Program-made: the position numbers and the translations under genes
From: Serratia proteamaculans
GTDB lineage: Bacteria > Pseudomonadota > Gammaproteobacteria > Enterobacterales > Enterobacteriaceae
NCBI RefSeq assembly: GCF_008830365.1
Contig: NZ_WBKI01000007.1
Span: 62,001 to 126,000, forward strand
Direction of reading: 5' to 3'
Length of the DNA stretch: 64,000 nucleotides
The notes under the pieces: model-generated
The model's input: the letters and a program-made list of their open reading frames with translations, nothing else
The model's database searches: none
What the model was told of the DNA's origin: nothing
In this document: piece after piece, positions 56,565 through 64,000 of the stretch
Layout: each line of letters opens with the position of its first letter
How positions within the stretch are numbered: the first letter of the stretch is position 1

Positions 56565-57467
56565 CTACTCTCGCGATAAAAAGAAGTGCTTGATGGTTTG
56601 CCGTAACCATTGATGTGCAGGATCACTGTCCAGGCGCGGATGCCAGGCCTGAACGATGAATACCGACTCCAGTTCAAGGGGCAGCTCAATCTCCTCCAAG
56701 GGTAGATTGATGCTGCTCACTCCTTGCAACACGTGACGCGGCAACGGCAGGATAAAATCTGACTTCATGGTCAGCATCATCGCCGAATGGAAACCAGGCA
56801 GAGTCAGGGCCACCTTACGTTGCAGACCCAGATCCCTCAGAGCATCATCTATCGGCCCTGACGTACGTCCGCGCCGTGAAACGCTGATATGAGGGTAATG
56901 CGTCAGGGTTTCAGGCGTAACCCGATCAATGATCGGATGTCCACGACGTACCAGCGCCTGGAAGGTACTGGTGAACAGGCTCTGAGTCTTGATTTCCGGA
57001 TGCCAGTTGCGCGAGGAACCTATCACCAGATCAACCTTGCCGGTGCGAAGCGCATCATCATCGGTGTCGCTTTCAGCAATAAATTTCAGACTGCTCAACG
57101 GCGCCCTTTCCCGCAGCGTCTCCAGCAGCCCTCCCGCCAGCGCACCGATAAAAATATCATTGGCGCGAATGATAAAAGTCCTTTCCATCCTTTCCGGATC
57201 GAATAACTCACCCGGCGCTATCAGCGCCGTCGCCTGCTCAATGATATCGCCCAGTTGCCGTTTCAGTTCCAGCGCGCGTGGCGTTGGAACCAGATTTTTG
57301 CCTGCTCTGACCATTATCGGATCGTCAAACTGGCGTCGAATGCGCCCCAGGATCCGGCTCATCGCTGGCGCACTCAGGTTCATCTTTTCTGCAGCGCCCC
57401 CTACGCTCCCCTCTTCAAGCAGCAGGTTAAGCGCATAGATCAGATTGAAATCAATTTTTTGCGGCAT
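56565..57467 (-). CDS. LysR-family regulator of the efflux/flavoprotein operon
   Basis: A 300-residue regulator from the ATG at 57467 (AAGGA 7 nt upstream); an in-frame ATG at 57512 is not supported. The HTH (GSVGGAAEKMNLSAPAMSRILGRIRRQFDDPIMVR) is of the NodD/NahR/LinR-like group, whose members often sense aromatic compounds. The effector domain carries GKVDLVIGSSRNW. It is divergent from the five-gene MFS-HlyD-NodT-SIP-Usp operon across 140 bp that hold a perfect T-N11-A palindrome, and so is its probable regulator. Several substrate-domain features (MLTMKSDFILPLPRHV) also fit that group. Confidence 0.88.
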   Translation of the reverse strand: MPQKIDFNLIYALNLLLEEGSVGGAAEKMNLSAPAMSRILGRIRRQFDDPIMVRAGKNLVPTPRALELKRQLGDIIEQATALIAPGELFDPERMERTFIIRANDIFIGALAGGLLETLRERAPLSSLKFIAESDTDDDALRTGKVDLVIGSSRNWHPEIKTQSLFTSTFQALVRRGHPIIDRVTPETLTHYPHISVSRRGRTSGPIDDALRDLGLQRKVALTLPGFHSAMMLTMKSDFILPLPRHVLQGVSSINLPLEEIELPLELESVFIVQAWHPRLDSDPAHQWLRQTIKHFFLSRE

Positions 57468-57497
57468 CGTTTTTCCTTTTGACCTCCGCTGATTGGA

Positions 57498-57512
57498 TTG
57501 CATTTTATGCAA
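57498..57512. promoter_or_regulatory. LysR-type palindrome between the regulator and the efflux operon
   Basis: TTGCAT (57498-57503), TTT, ATGCAA (57507-57512) is a perfect 15-bp dyad that fits the T-N11-A rule of LysR recognition sites. It sits 31 bp from the regulator start and 95 bp from the MFS start. Confidence 0.7.
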
Positions 57513-57607
57513 CTATTCCATTACATGATTTCATTTTAAACAATCGAAAGAAGTCTGGATACTGCTCCGGACAACAAAGATCGATGATGAAACAGCAGGA
57601 GTATGAA

Positions 57608-59146
57608 ATGGTTGACGCGTCTGTTACGCCTTACCATAAGAATAAGTGGCTCACCAGCGCAGGTGAAATCAGTGGTCGTACCTGGATGGGGTTGTTCGGC
57701 GTTTTTTTAGCCGTGATGGCTAGCGGCGTCGGTGAGAACGCCAGCAAATTCGCCCTGGCGGATATTCAGGGGGGCATGTCGCTGAGCCTGGATGCCGGCA
57801 GTTGGATAACGACCTGCTATGTCACGGGTTTTGTGATCGGGTCTGGGTTCACCCCTTGCTTCTGGCCGACCTTTTCGCTGCGTCGGGTAGCACTGACGAT
57901 GTCCGGTATTTACCTGGTCGGCGGGTTGATAACCCCCTGGCTCAGCGGCCAGTACCCTGCACTGTTAGCGGTGCGTAGCCTGCAAGGTTTTGCCGGCGGT
58001 GCACTGCCGCCAATGCTGATGACCGTGGTATTGCGCTTTATGCCACCGCTGATCAAAGTACTGGGATTGGGGGCCTATGGCTGGGTTTCCGCCTGGAGCG
58101 CCACCCTCGGTGCCACCGCCGCCGCCTTTGCCTTTCACTGGGGATGGAGCGGGTATTTCTATTGGAACCTGCCACTGATGGCGATCGCCGCCATTTGTAT
58201 GGGTTATGGCCTGCCACAAGATCCGCTGCGACTGGAACGTTTACGGCAGTTTAACTGGCGGGGTTTACTGCTCGGTGGCGCGGCACTCGGTATGCTGACG
58301 ACGGGCATTTCTCAGGGGGAGCGGCTCGACTGGTTCAATTCACCGTTGATATACGTTTTATTATTGTCTGGCGTGGGATTATTAGCCCTCTTTTTGATCA
58401 ACGAATGGTTTCATCCATTACCGTTTTTTAATCTGCAGTTATTAAAAAAGAGGAATTTATCTTTTTCATTAATAACGCTGGGCGGCGTGCTGCTTATTAT
58501 GGTGTCACTGGTCAATATCACATCGGGTTATTTGGCTGCCGTGCAGGGATATCGCCAGGAACAAACCTCCGACATGATGCTATGGGTGGCGCTGCCCCAA
58601 TTAATTACGCTGCCGATTATCGCCATTATTTGCAACACGCCACGGGTGGATTGTCGCTGGGTACTGGCTATCAGCCTGCTGTTGATGGCTACCGCCTGCC
58701 TGTTGGCCGCCCAATTGACGCCCGAATGGAACGGCGACAGTTTCCATACCATCGAGCTGCTGCAGGCGGTAGCCCAACCGATGGCGATTATCCCGCTGTT
58801 GATGCAAGCAACCGGCGGACTGCTGCCGACCGATGGCCCATTTGCGGCGGCTTGGTTCAACGCGGTGAAAGGCTTCGCCGCCACGGCGGCCGGCGGGGCC
58901 ATCTCTTTGCTCAGCCGACAACGCGGAGATTTTCACGCTGGCGTTATTAGCGACAGTTTCGGCTCAACATACCGTGATACCTCACCAGCCTCGACACAGC
59001 AGCTGTCGCAGACCGCCGCCCTTCAGGGGCACGTCCTGGCCAGCGCAGATCTTTATATGCTGGTGGCCGGTTTGGCGTTATTGCTGACGGCGCTGATTCT
59101 ATTTATGCCGACCCGTATTTACCCGCCACGTTCGGTTGCTGCCTAA
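57608..59146 (+). CDS. EmrB-like MFS (DHA2-type) efflux pump, atypical helix 1
   Basis: Inner-membrane carrier of a tripartite pump, 512 residues from the ATG at 57608, with CAGGAG 7 nt upstream; longer in-frame starts at 57479 and 57584 lack such sites. About fourteen hydrophobic helices match the length of EmrB. It departs from classical EmrB: the helix-1 motif LDxTIANVA is replaced by ASGVGENASKFALADIQGG. RSLQGFAGGALPPMLMTVVLRF corresponds to motif C/helix 4-5. It is followed after 23 bp by an EmrA-type adaptor. Substrate unknown; neighbours suggest an iron-binding or redox-active compound. Confidence 0.88.
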   Translation: MVDASVTPYHKNKWLTSAGEISGRTWMGLFGVFLAVMASGVGENASKFALADIQGGMSLSLDAGSWITTCYVTGFVIGSGFTPCFWPTFSLRRVALTMSGIYLVGGLITPWLSGQYPALLAVRSLQGFAGGALPPMLMTVVLRFMPPLIKVLGLGAYGWVSAWSATLGATAAAFAFHWGWSGYFYWNLPLMAIAAICMGYGLPQDPLRLERLRQFNWRGLLLGGAALGMLTTGISQGERLDWFNSPLIYVLLLSGVGLLALFLINEWFHPLPFFNLQLLKKRNLSFSLITLGGVLLIMVSLVNITSGYLAAVQGYRQEQTSDMMLWVALPQLITLPIIAIICNTPRVDCRWVLAISLLLMATACLLAAQLTPEWNGDSFHTIELLQAVAQPMAIIPLLMQATGGLLPTDGPFAAAWFNAVKGFAATAAGGAISLLSRQRGDFHAGVISDSFGSTYRDTSPASTQQLSQTAALQGHVLASADLYMLVAGLALLLTALILFMPTRIYPPRSVAA

Positions 59147-59169
59147 CAATTTATCATCAGGAATAAATA

Positions 59170-60228
59170 ATGAGTGGAGTTAATTTCATGGCACATAAAA
59201 AAGTTGCCTTTGCCGTGCTGGCAATTATTTCAGTAACGGTGGGGGTATTAATTAATAAATTTTTCATCAACGAAACACAGCAACACACTAACGACGCCTA
59301 TATTCGCGCAGATATATCACGTATCTCTCCGCAAATAGCCGGTGAAATAACGCAGGTGCTGGTGAAGGACAATCAATGGGTTCGGCAGGGAGAACTGTTG
59401 GCGGTCATTGATCAACGTGAATTCAACGTCGCCCTGTCGCAGGCCGCAGCACAGGTACAATCCGCCCTTGCTCGCCAGCAGGACGCCGGAGCCAATCTGG
59501 CACGGCAATACGCCCTGATCGCCGGTGCCCAGGCGGAACGTCAGGCGGCACAGGCGGAACTGGCGTTTGCTCACCAGGAGCAGAGCCGCTATCAGAAAAT
59601 GGCCAACAGCGGCGCAGGCTCTTTGCAGTCCGCTCAGCAAGCAACAGCGCGCGTGCACACCCTTTCGGCCAACGTGGCCCAGGCTGAAGCAGCACTCAAA
59701 GCGACCAATAACATGTTGCAGGTGTTGCAGGCCAAGCAGGCGGACAGCAATGCCGAACTGACACTGGCACAGGCTAAAAAGGCGATGGCTGAACTGAATC
59801 TGTCCTATACCCGCATTACTGCCCCGATTGGCGGCATTATTGGCAAGAAAAGCCTGCGGGTCGGTGAATTCGTCAAACCGGGTGACGCCCTGCTGGCCAT
59901 TGTGCCGCAGGACAAGCTGTACATCATCGCCAATTACCAGGAAACCCAGTTGGAAAAGGTGGCGCACGGGCAACCGGTGGAGATCCGCATCGATACCTTT
60001 CCCGACCAAACGCTGAAAGGGCTGGTGGACAGCATTGCCCCGGCTTCCGGCGCCAGCTTTTCGGCGGTAGCGCCGGAAAACGCCACCGGCAACTTCACCA
60101 AAATTGTTCAGCGCATACCAGTAAAAATTGTTTTTGATATCGATAAAGAACAGGTCACGTTGCTGAATGCTCTACGCGTCGGTATGTCGGCAGACGTCAA
60201 CATCAACACGCTGGAACAGGGGTTGTGA
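59170..60228 (+). CDS. HlyD/EmrA-family membrane fusion protein
   Basis: Periplasmic adaptor that bridges the MFS pump to an outer-membrane channel. It has 352 residues with an N-terminal membrane anchor (residues about 10-30), a biotinyl-lipoyl segment (QHTNDAYIRADISRISPQIAG and VKDNQWVRQGELLAVID), a long coiled coil (about 85-195, Ala/Gln-rich) and the second lipoyl half (YTRITAPIGGIIGKKSLRVGEFVKPGD). The stop overlaps the next start (TGATG). It is typical of EmrA partners. A second Met at residue 7 is an alternative start. Confidence 0.92.
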   Translation: MSGVNFMAHKKVAFAVLAIISVTVGVLINKFFINETQQHTNDAYIRADISRISPQIAGEITQVLVKDNQWVRQGELLAVIDQREFNVALSQAAAQVQSALARQQDAGANLARQYALIAGAQAERQAAQAELAFAHQEQSRYQKMANSGAGSLQSAQQATARVHTLSANVAQAEAALKATNNMLQVLQAKQADSNAELTLAQAKKAMAELNLSYTRITAPIGGIIGKKSLRVGEFVKPGDALLAIVPQDKLYIIANYQETQLEKVAHGQPVEIRIDTFPDQTLKGLVDSIAPASGASFSAVAPENATGNFTKIVQRIPVKIVFDIDKEQVTLLNALRVGMSADVNINTLEQGL

Positions 60229-61673
60229 TGAACAAATCCGTCATCCCTTTACTGTTGATGGCGTTAACCGGCTGCCAGCAGGTTGGACCGAACTATACGC
60301 CGCCGCAGAATACGTTACCCGGCGACTGGAATAAACAGTCAGGCAACAAACCTGTGCCGGTGGCCTGGTGGTCAATATTCAATGATGCGCAGCTGTCGCG
60401 GCTGGTGCAACAGGCGGCGGCAAACAACCTCGACCTGCAATTAGCTACCGCGCGCATGCAGCAAAGCCGCACAGCGCTGGGGATTGCGGATGCGGCTCTG
60501 ACACCGGATCTGAACCTGGATGCCTCCTATCAGCGCCAACGTGCCACGTCAGTGGGCAGCATGGATCCGTCCGGCAAAAATGGCGAAGCGGATTTCAACC
60601 ATTGGCGTGGCGGATTCAGCACCGCCTGGGAACTGGACATGTGGGGCAAGCTGCGTCGGGCATCGGAAAGTGCCCGCGCCGGCTTCGCCGCTTCTGAAGA
60701 AAACCGACGCGCCGTGCTGACTTCGGTTACGGCGGAGGTCGCGAGTGACTATCTGCGGCTGCGCGCCACGCAGAAACTACAGGCGATAGCGGAAGAAAAC
60801 CGCGCCACGGCATTACGCACCCTGCAGTTAACTCAGAACCGCTATCAAAATGGCGCGGGTAACCAGCTGGATATCGATCAGGCGCAGGTGCAATTGGATC
60901 GGGTCGAGGCCTTGCTGCCGGAACTGGCCGACCAACAGAATCGGCTGATCAACGCCATCGGTCTGCTACTGGGCGAACGGCCCGGATCGCTGAGAGCAAC
61001 ATTGTCGCCATCGGCTCCACTGCCCTTCCTGACGCGTCCTTTGCCGATGGGTATGCCCTCTGAGCTCGCGCTACGCAGGCCGGATATTCGTGAAGCAGGA
61101 CAACGTCTGCGCCAGGCAACCGCAGAAATCGGCGTCGCCACCGCCGACTATTATCCGCGTATTACGCTGACCGGTAACGCCGGTTATCAGGCGCTGGCCT
61201 TGTCTGACATGGGCAGTTGGGCCACCCACACCTTCGCCATTGGCCCCGCGTTGTATCTGCCGATTTTTGACGGCGGAAAAATCACGCAGCGGGTGCGTTT
61301 GAGCGAATACCGGCAGCAAGAAATGGCCATCGCCTACCAGCAAACGGTTCTGCGCGCCTGGCATGAGATTGACAACGCGCTCTCAGGTTACCAATCCCAA
61401 CAGCAACGCCAAACGCATCTGGCCAACGCGCTGACCGCCAACCAGCACGCCTTCTTGCTGGCGCGTGATAGTTACCTGAACGGCGCCAGCGATTTTATCA
61501 ACGTCCTGAACACCCAAAGCGCCCTGCTGGAATTGCAGTCCGCCCTGGTTATTTGCCAACAGGAAACCGCACTCGCCGTAGTTAATTTATACCAGGCACT
61601 CGGAGGCGGTTGGGAACAAACCTATCCATCAGCAACGTTAAAGGAAGCAACTTATGTACAACACGCTGAATAA
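60228..61673 (+). CDS. NodT-family outer-membrane efflux lipoprotein
   Basis: TolC-like outer-membrane channel of the RND/MFS lipoprotein (NodT) family, 481 residues from the ATG at 60228. The lipobox is LTGC (Cys16) after a short signal peptide. QQVGPNYTPP follows, as in most NodT/OprM proteins. Two outer-membrane-efflux repeats are seen (about 60-245 and 275-460), with RPDIREAGQRLRQATAEIGVATADYYPRI in the second. Having its own channel in the operon makes the pump independent of TolC. Its end overlaps the SIP gene by 20 bp. Confidence 0.92.
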   Translation: MNKSVIPLLLMALTGCQQVGPNYTPPQNTLPGDWNKQSGNKPVPVAWWSIFNDAQLSRLVQQAAANNLDLQLATARMQQSRTALGIADAALTPDLNLDASYQRQRATSVGSMDPSGKNGEADFNHWRGGFSTAWELDMWGKLRRASESARAGFAASEENRRAVLTSVTAEVASDYLRLRATQKLQAIAEENRATALRTLQLTQNRYQNGAGNQLDIDQAQVQLDRVEALLPELADQQNRLINAIGLLLGERPGSLRATLSPSAPLPFLTRPLPMGMPSELALRRPDIREAGQRLRQATAEIGVATADYYPRITLTGNAGYQALALSDMGSWATHTFAIGPALYLPIFDGGKITQRVRLSEYRQQEMAIAYQQTVLRAWHEIDNALSGYQSQQQRQTHLANALTANQHAFLLARDSYLNGASDFINVLNTQSALLELQSALVICQQETALAVVNLYQALGGGWEQTYPSATLKEATYVQHAE

Positions 61674-62427
61674 AATTGTCGACAAGATGCTGGAAAAAGA
61701 CACCCGCCGCAAACGCGAAGCCAGGATCAGCGCGGTACGGCAAATCACGGCGAAAACCCGGCGCATCACCCTGAGCGGCGAAGACGTGGACAAGTTTATC
61801 GCCGACCCACGCGTGCTCGAGCCGGCAAGTTGGGTCAAGATGTTTTTCCCCTGGCGCGATACCCTGGCCGGCCGAGCTTATACCCTGAGCGGTATAGACA
61901 AACTTGCCCGCACCTTCGATATCGATATGGTGCTGCATGGTGAAGGTCCCGCAGCCAACTGGGCCAGGGATGCAATGCCGGGCGATAAACTGGGCTTCGC
62001 CGGGCCCTGTTCCGGCGGCTTTCGGTTGTTGCCGCAAACCCGTTGGCTATTGCTGCTGGGTGATGAGACTGCCCTGCCCGCCATGCGCACCATCCTCGCC
62101 TCGCTGCCGGAGCTGTTTCCGGTGTTGTGGTTTGCCGAAGTGGGCGACGCTCAGGAAATTCAGGATATCGATTACCCCTTTTTGCAGGTTAACAGCTGGC
62201 AAATACGCACCCGACACTTCGACAGCGTAATGAACAGCCCATTGGTGCAGGCCGTCAGCCACTGCACTCTGCCTCCGGGCCAGGGCCAGGTGTGGCTAGC
62301 CTGCGAGCACCAGGTCGCCGCCTACCTAAAGAACCGGTTTATCAATGAACTGGAGATCCCAAAAGCCGCGCTGTTTGCCAAAGGCTATTGGAAAAAAGGG
62401 GAATCAAATTTTAAGGGTGCTATTTAA
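61654..62427 (+). CDS. Siderophore-interacting protein (ViuB/YqjH-type flavoprotein)
   Basis: Cytoplasmic FAD-dependent, NAD(P)H-using ferric-siderophore reductase family, 257 residues. The FAD motif RAYTLSG is at about residues 74-80 (family RxYTxR; the second Arg is Gly/Ile here). LHGEGPAANWARDAMPGDKLGFAGPCSGGF is the flavin-phosphate loop and LLLGDETALPAMRTIL the nicotinamide segment. C-terminal WLACEHQVAAYLKNRF and AKGYWKKGESN replace WxAGE and GYWRxG. It overlaps the preceding channel gene by 20 bp, so it is a true operon member. Release of iron from an imported or retained chelator is inferred. Confidence 0.85.
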   Translation: MYNTLNKIVDKMLEKDTRRKREARISAVRQITAKTRRITLSGEDVDKFIADPRVLEPASWVKMFFPWRDTLAGRAYTLSGIDKLARTFDIDMVLHGEGPAANWARDAMPGDKLGFAGPCSGGFRLLPQTRWLLLLGDETALPAMRTILASLPELFPVLWFAEVGDAQEIQDIDYPFLQVNSWQIRTRHFDSVMNSPLVQAVSHCTLPPGQGQVWLACEHQVAAYLKNRFINELEIPKAALFAKGYWKKGESNFKGAI

Positions 62428-62448
62428 CCCGCAGGCTCAGGAGCAGAT

Positions 62449-62892
62449 ATGATCAATAAAGTGTTATTGGCGGTAGACAATTTCGAACACAGCGGCAACG
62501 CCCTGCAGTTTATGCAACGCATGCAAAGCTGCATTGCCAACGTTATGGTACTGACCGTAGTGGACAATGCCTTCGCACTCGGCCGCAGCGGGCTACGTTT
62601 AAACCACGCCGAACGCGACGAATATCCGGCCGCCCTGCGGGAAGAGGCGCTGGCACAAAAACAGTTGGGCCAAGTGACCATGGCCCTGAACGAAATGGGT
62701 TTCAACGCTCAAGGCCTGTTGGCCGCAGGCGTCCCTATCGAGGTGATCCCGGAGAAAATGGTCCTGTTCAACTGCGACCTGCTGATTATTTCGCATCGCC
62801 ATCTGTCTTCACTGGGCCGTTGGCTAAATGCCTCCGTCACCCGTGGCCTATTGGATGAGATGAGGCAGCCGGTGCTGGTGATCCCGCGCTAA
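62449..62892 (+). CDS. Universal stress protein family, degenerate nucleotide motif
   Basis: A 147-residue UspA-fold protein. KVLLAVDNFEHSGNALQFM at the N terminus and DLLIISHRHLSSLGRWLNASV plus QPVLVIPR at the C terminus define the fold. The ATP-binding G-x-x-G pattern is replaced by Ser115-His-Arg-His118, so nucleotide binding is doubtful. It lies 21 bp after the SIP gene with AGGAGCAGAT upstream, at the end of the operon. Its role with an efflux pump is unknown; perhaps a stress partner of the same inducer. Confidence 0.82.
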   Translation: MINKVLLAVDNFEHSGNALQFMQRMQSCIANVMVLTVVDNAFALGRSGLRLNHAERDEYPAALREEALAQKQLGQVTMALNEMGFNAQGLLAAGVPIEVIPEKMVLFNCDLLIISHRHLSSLGRWLNASVTRGLLDEMRQPVLVIPR

Positions 62893-62947
62893 TATTAGTC
62901 ACCCGATTGCTGACGCGCGGCACTGCGGCAGGAACCCGCTGTACAGT

Positions 62948-63895
62948 TCAACCTGTGGTGAACCCTTCGGCAAAGACACTGCGCAGATAACGGCTGAACT
63001 CCGCCACCGCTCGTGAGACCTGGGGCGCATAAGGGCGTACCACATAAAGGCTGTCAGCAAAGGCATCGACCGGCCGCCAGGCCGGTAATACCTCGATCAA
63101 TCTGCCGTCTGCCAATGCCTGCTGCGCGCTAAAGTCTGGCAGCAGGGCAATGCCCAAGCCTTCCGCTGCCGCATCACGTATCGATTCGCTGTTATTGGTG
63201 GCAAACGGGCCGCTGACCGGCACCCGAGTCTTTTCTGTCTTGTCCTGCGACGCCTGTTTGGCGACAAAGCTCCAGCTCGGGGATTCACTGCTGCGGGGAT
63301 AATAAAGACACTGATGCCGTTGCAGATCGTCCGGTGAAACCGGCATGCCGTGCCGTTTCACGTAGTCTGCCGACGCCACGGTCAGCGTTTCGGTCGGACA
63401 CAGCCGCCAGGCAACGTGGGTATCGGGCAGGCTGTCACTGTGGCGGATCGCCAAATCAAACCCTTCGCTGGTTAACGACACCAGCCGGTCGGAAACCTCA
63501 AGCTGCAACCGCACCTCCGGATTAGCACGCAGAAAGCCGGTAATACGTGGCACCAGTTGCTGACGGGCAAATGCCACCGGGGCCGTCACCCGCACCGAAC
63601 CACGCAGCGGCCCGGCCGAATCGCAAATGCCGGAGAAACTCTGCTTTATCTGCGCGAAAGGCTGGCGCAGTTCCTCCACCAGCCGCAGCCCGGCATCGGT
63701 CAGCCTGACGCTGCGCGTCGTGCGTTGCACCAGCGGCACCCCGGCCAAGGTTTCAATCTCTTTGATTTTTTGGCTCATCGCCGCTTTGCTGACGTCCAGC
63801 CGTTCCGCCGCACGGGTAAAACTCCCCTGCTCGGCCAGCACGGTGAGCCAGTGCAAATGAGTCCACAGGGTTTCTATTTTTGGGTTTTTCATCAT
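62948..63895 (-). CDS. LysR-family regulator, target unknown
   Basis: A 315-residue LysR-type regulator from the ATG at 63895 (the next codon is also ATG; in-frame starts further out lack support). The HTH (GSFTRAAERLDVSKAAMSQKIKEIE) is at about residues 21-45, followed by QRTTRSVRLTDAGLRLVEE. The effector half has FDLAIRHSDSLPDTHVAWRL and ends AEFSRYLRSVF. It converges with the Usp gene. Its target probably lies beyond the right edge of the window, since regulated genes of this family are often divergent. The last 105 bp of the window hold no complete gene. Confidence 0.87.
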   Translation of the reverse strand: MMKNPKIETLWTHLHWLTVLAEQGSFTRAAERLDVSKAAMSQKIKEIETLAGVPLVQRTTRSVRLTDAGLRLVEELRQPFAQIKQSFSGICDSAGPLRGSVRVTAPVAFARQQLVPRITGFLRANPEVRLQLEVSDRLVSLTSEGFDLAIRHSDSLPDTHVAWRLCPTETLTVASADYVKRHGMPVSPDDLQRHQCLYYPRSSESPSWSFVAKQASQDKTEKTRVPVSGPFATNNSESIRDAAAEGLGIALLPDFSAQQALADGRLIEVLPAWRPVDAFADSLYVVRPYAPQVSRAVAEFSRYLRSVFAEGFTTG

Positions 63896-64000
63896 CGACT
63901 GTTCATTTATATAAACAATGAGTTCAAGTATAGCGCTTCTTCCCACACCGCCGCTTGGCTAAGATGGGTTATCAAAGGCGAAGATAACTCGCTGCCTCAT

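Noticed and set aside
1-64000. CRISPR arrays, insertion sequences, prophage genes, tRNA or rRNA genes
   Set aside because: No spaced direct repeats, transposase, integrase or structural RNA patterns were found by reading both strands.

Overview
The window is a chromosomal segment of a gammaproteobacterium of the order Enterobacterales, most likely Serratia or a close relative in the Yersiniaceae. The evidence is a block that follows Escherichia coli gene order: amiC | argA | recD-recB-ptrA-recC-ppdC-ygdB-ppdB-ppdA | thyA-lgt-ptsP-rppH | mutH-ygdQ-ygdR-tas | lplT-aas | omrA-type sRNA | galR | lysA | lysR. Proteins of near E. coli length and very high identity as recalled, carried on GC-rich DNA, are separated by several gene insertions that E. 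coli K-12 lacks here. The genus call is an inference. No rRNA, tRNA, insertion sequence, prophage or CRISPR array was seen.

1-16.6 kb: amiC (cut by the window edge) diverges from argA, which has tandem ARG boxes. A long minus-strand operon runs from the minor pseudopilin genes ppdA-ppdB-ygdB-ppdC into recC, ptrA, recB and recD. 16.6-26.4 kb: thyA, lgt, ptsP and rppH face mutH, ygdQ, ygdR and tas. The 0.7-kb rppH-mutH gap holds two perfect DnaA boxes and several near matches. It is the position of the E. coli DnaA-reactivating site DARS2. 25-36.7 kb: lplT-aas (lysophospholipid recycling), one OmrA/B-family sRNA, a BisC-like molybdoenzyme divergent from galR, a GNAT acetyltransferase, an AscG-like LacI regulator, an orphan HigA-type antitoxin, then lysA divergent from lysR.

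36.7-64 kb is accessory. It contains an MFS exporter with a structured leader, and a LysR regulator divergent from a metallo-beta-lactamase-fold protein paired with a DsbA-like protein. Next come a secreted hypothetical, a YddA/SbmA-type ABC exporter and an agaR-kbaZ-agaVWEF operon (a GalNAc-type PTS that lacks the usual agaA, agaS and kbaY partners). A CynX-type MFS gene follows, with two tiny genes resembling E. coli ymiA and yciX. After these are yojI, a LysR gene and an lldP-lldD lactate operon without lldR.

The most system-like region is 56.6-62.9 kb. A LysR regulator diverges from an operon of an atypical EmrB-like MFS pump, an EmrA/HlyD adaptor, a NodT-type outer-membrane channel lipoprotein, a siderophore-interacting-protein (ferric reductase type) flavoprotein and a degenerate universal stress protein. 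This suggests a self-contained export and redox module, possibly for an iron chelator or a redox-active compound. The function is an inference.
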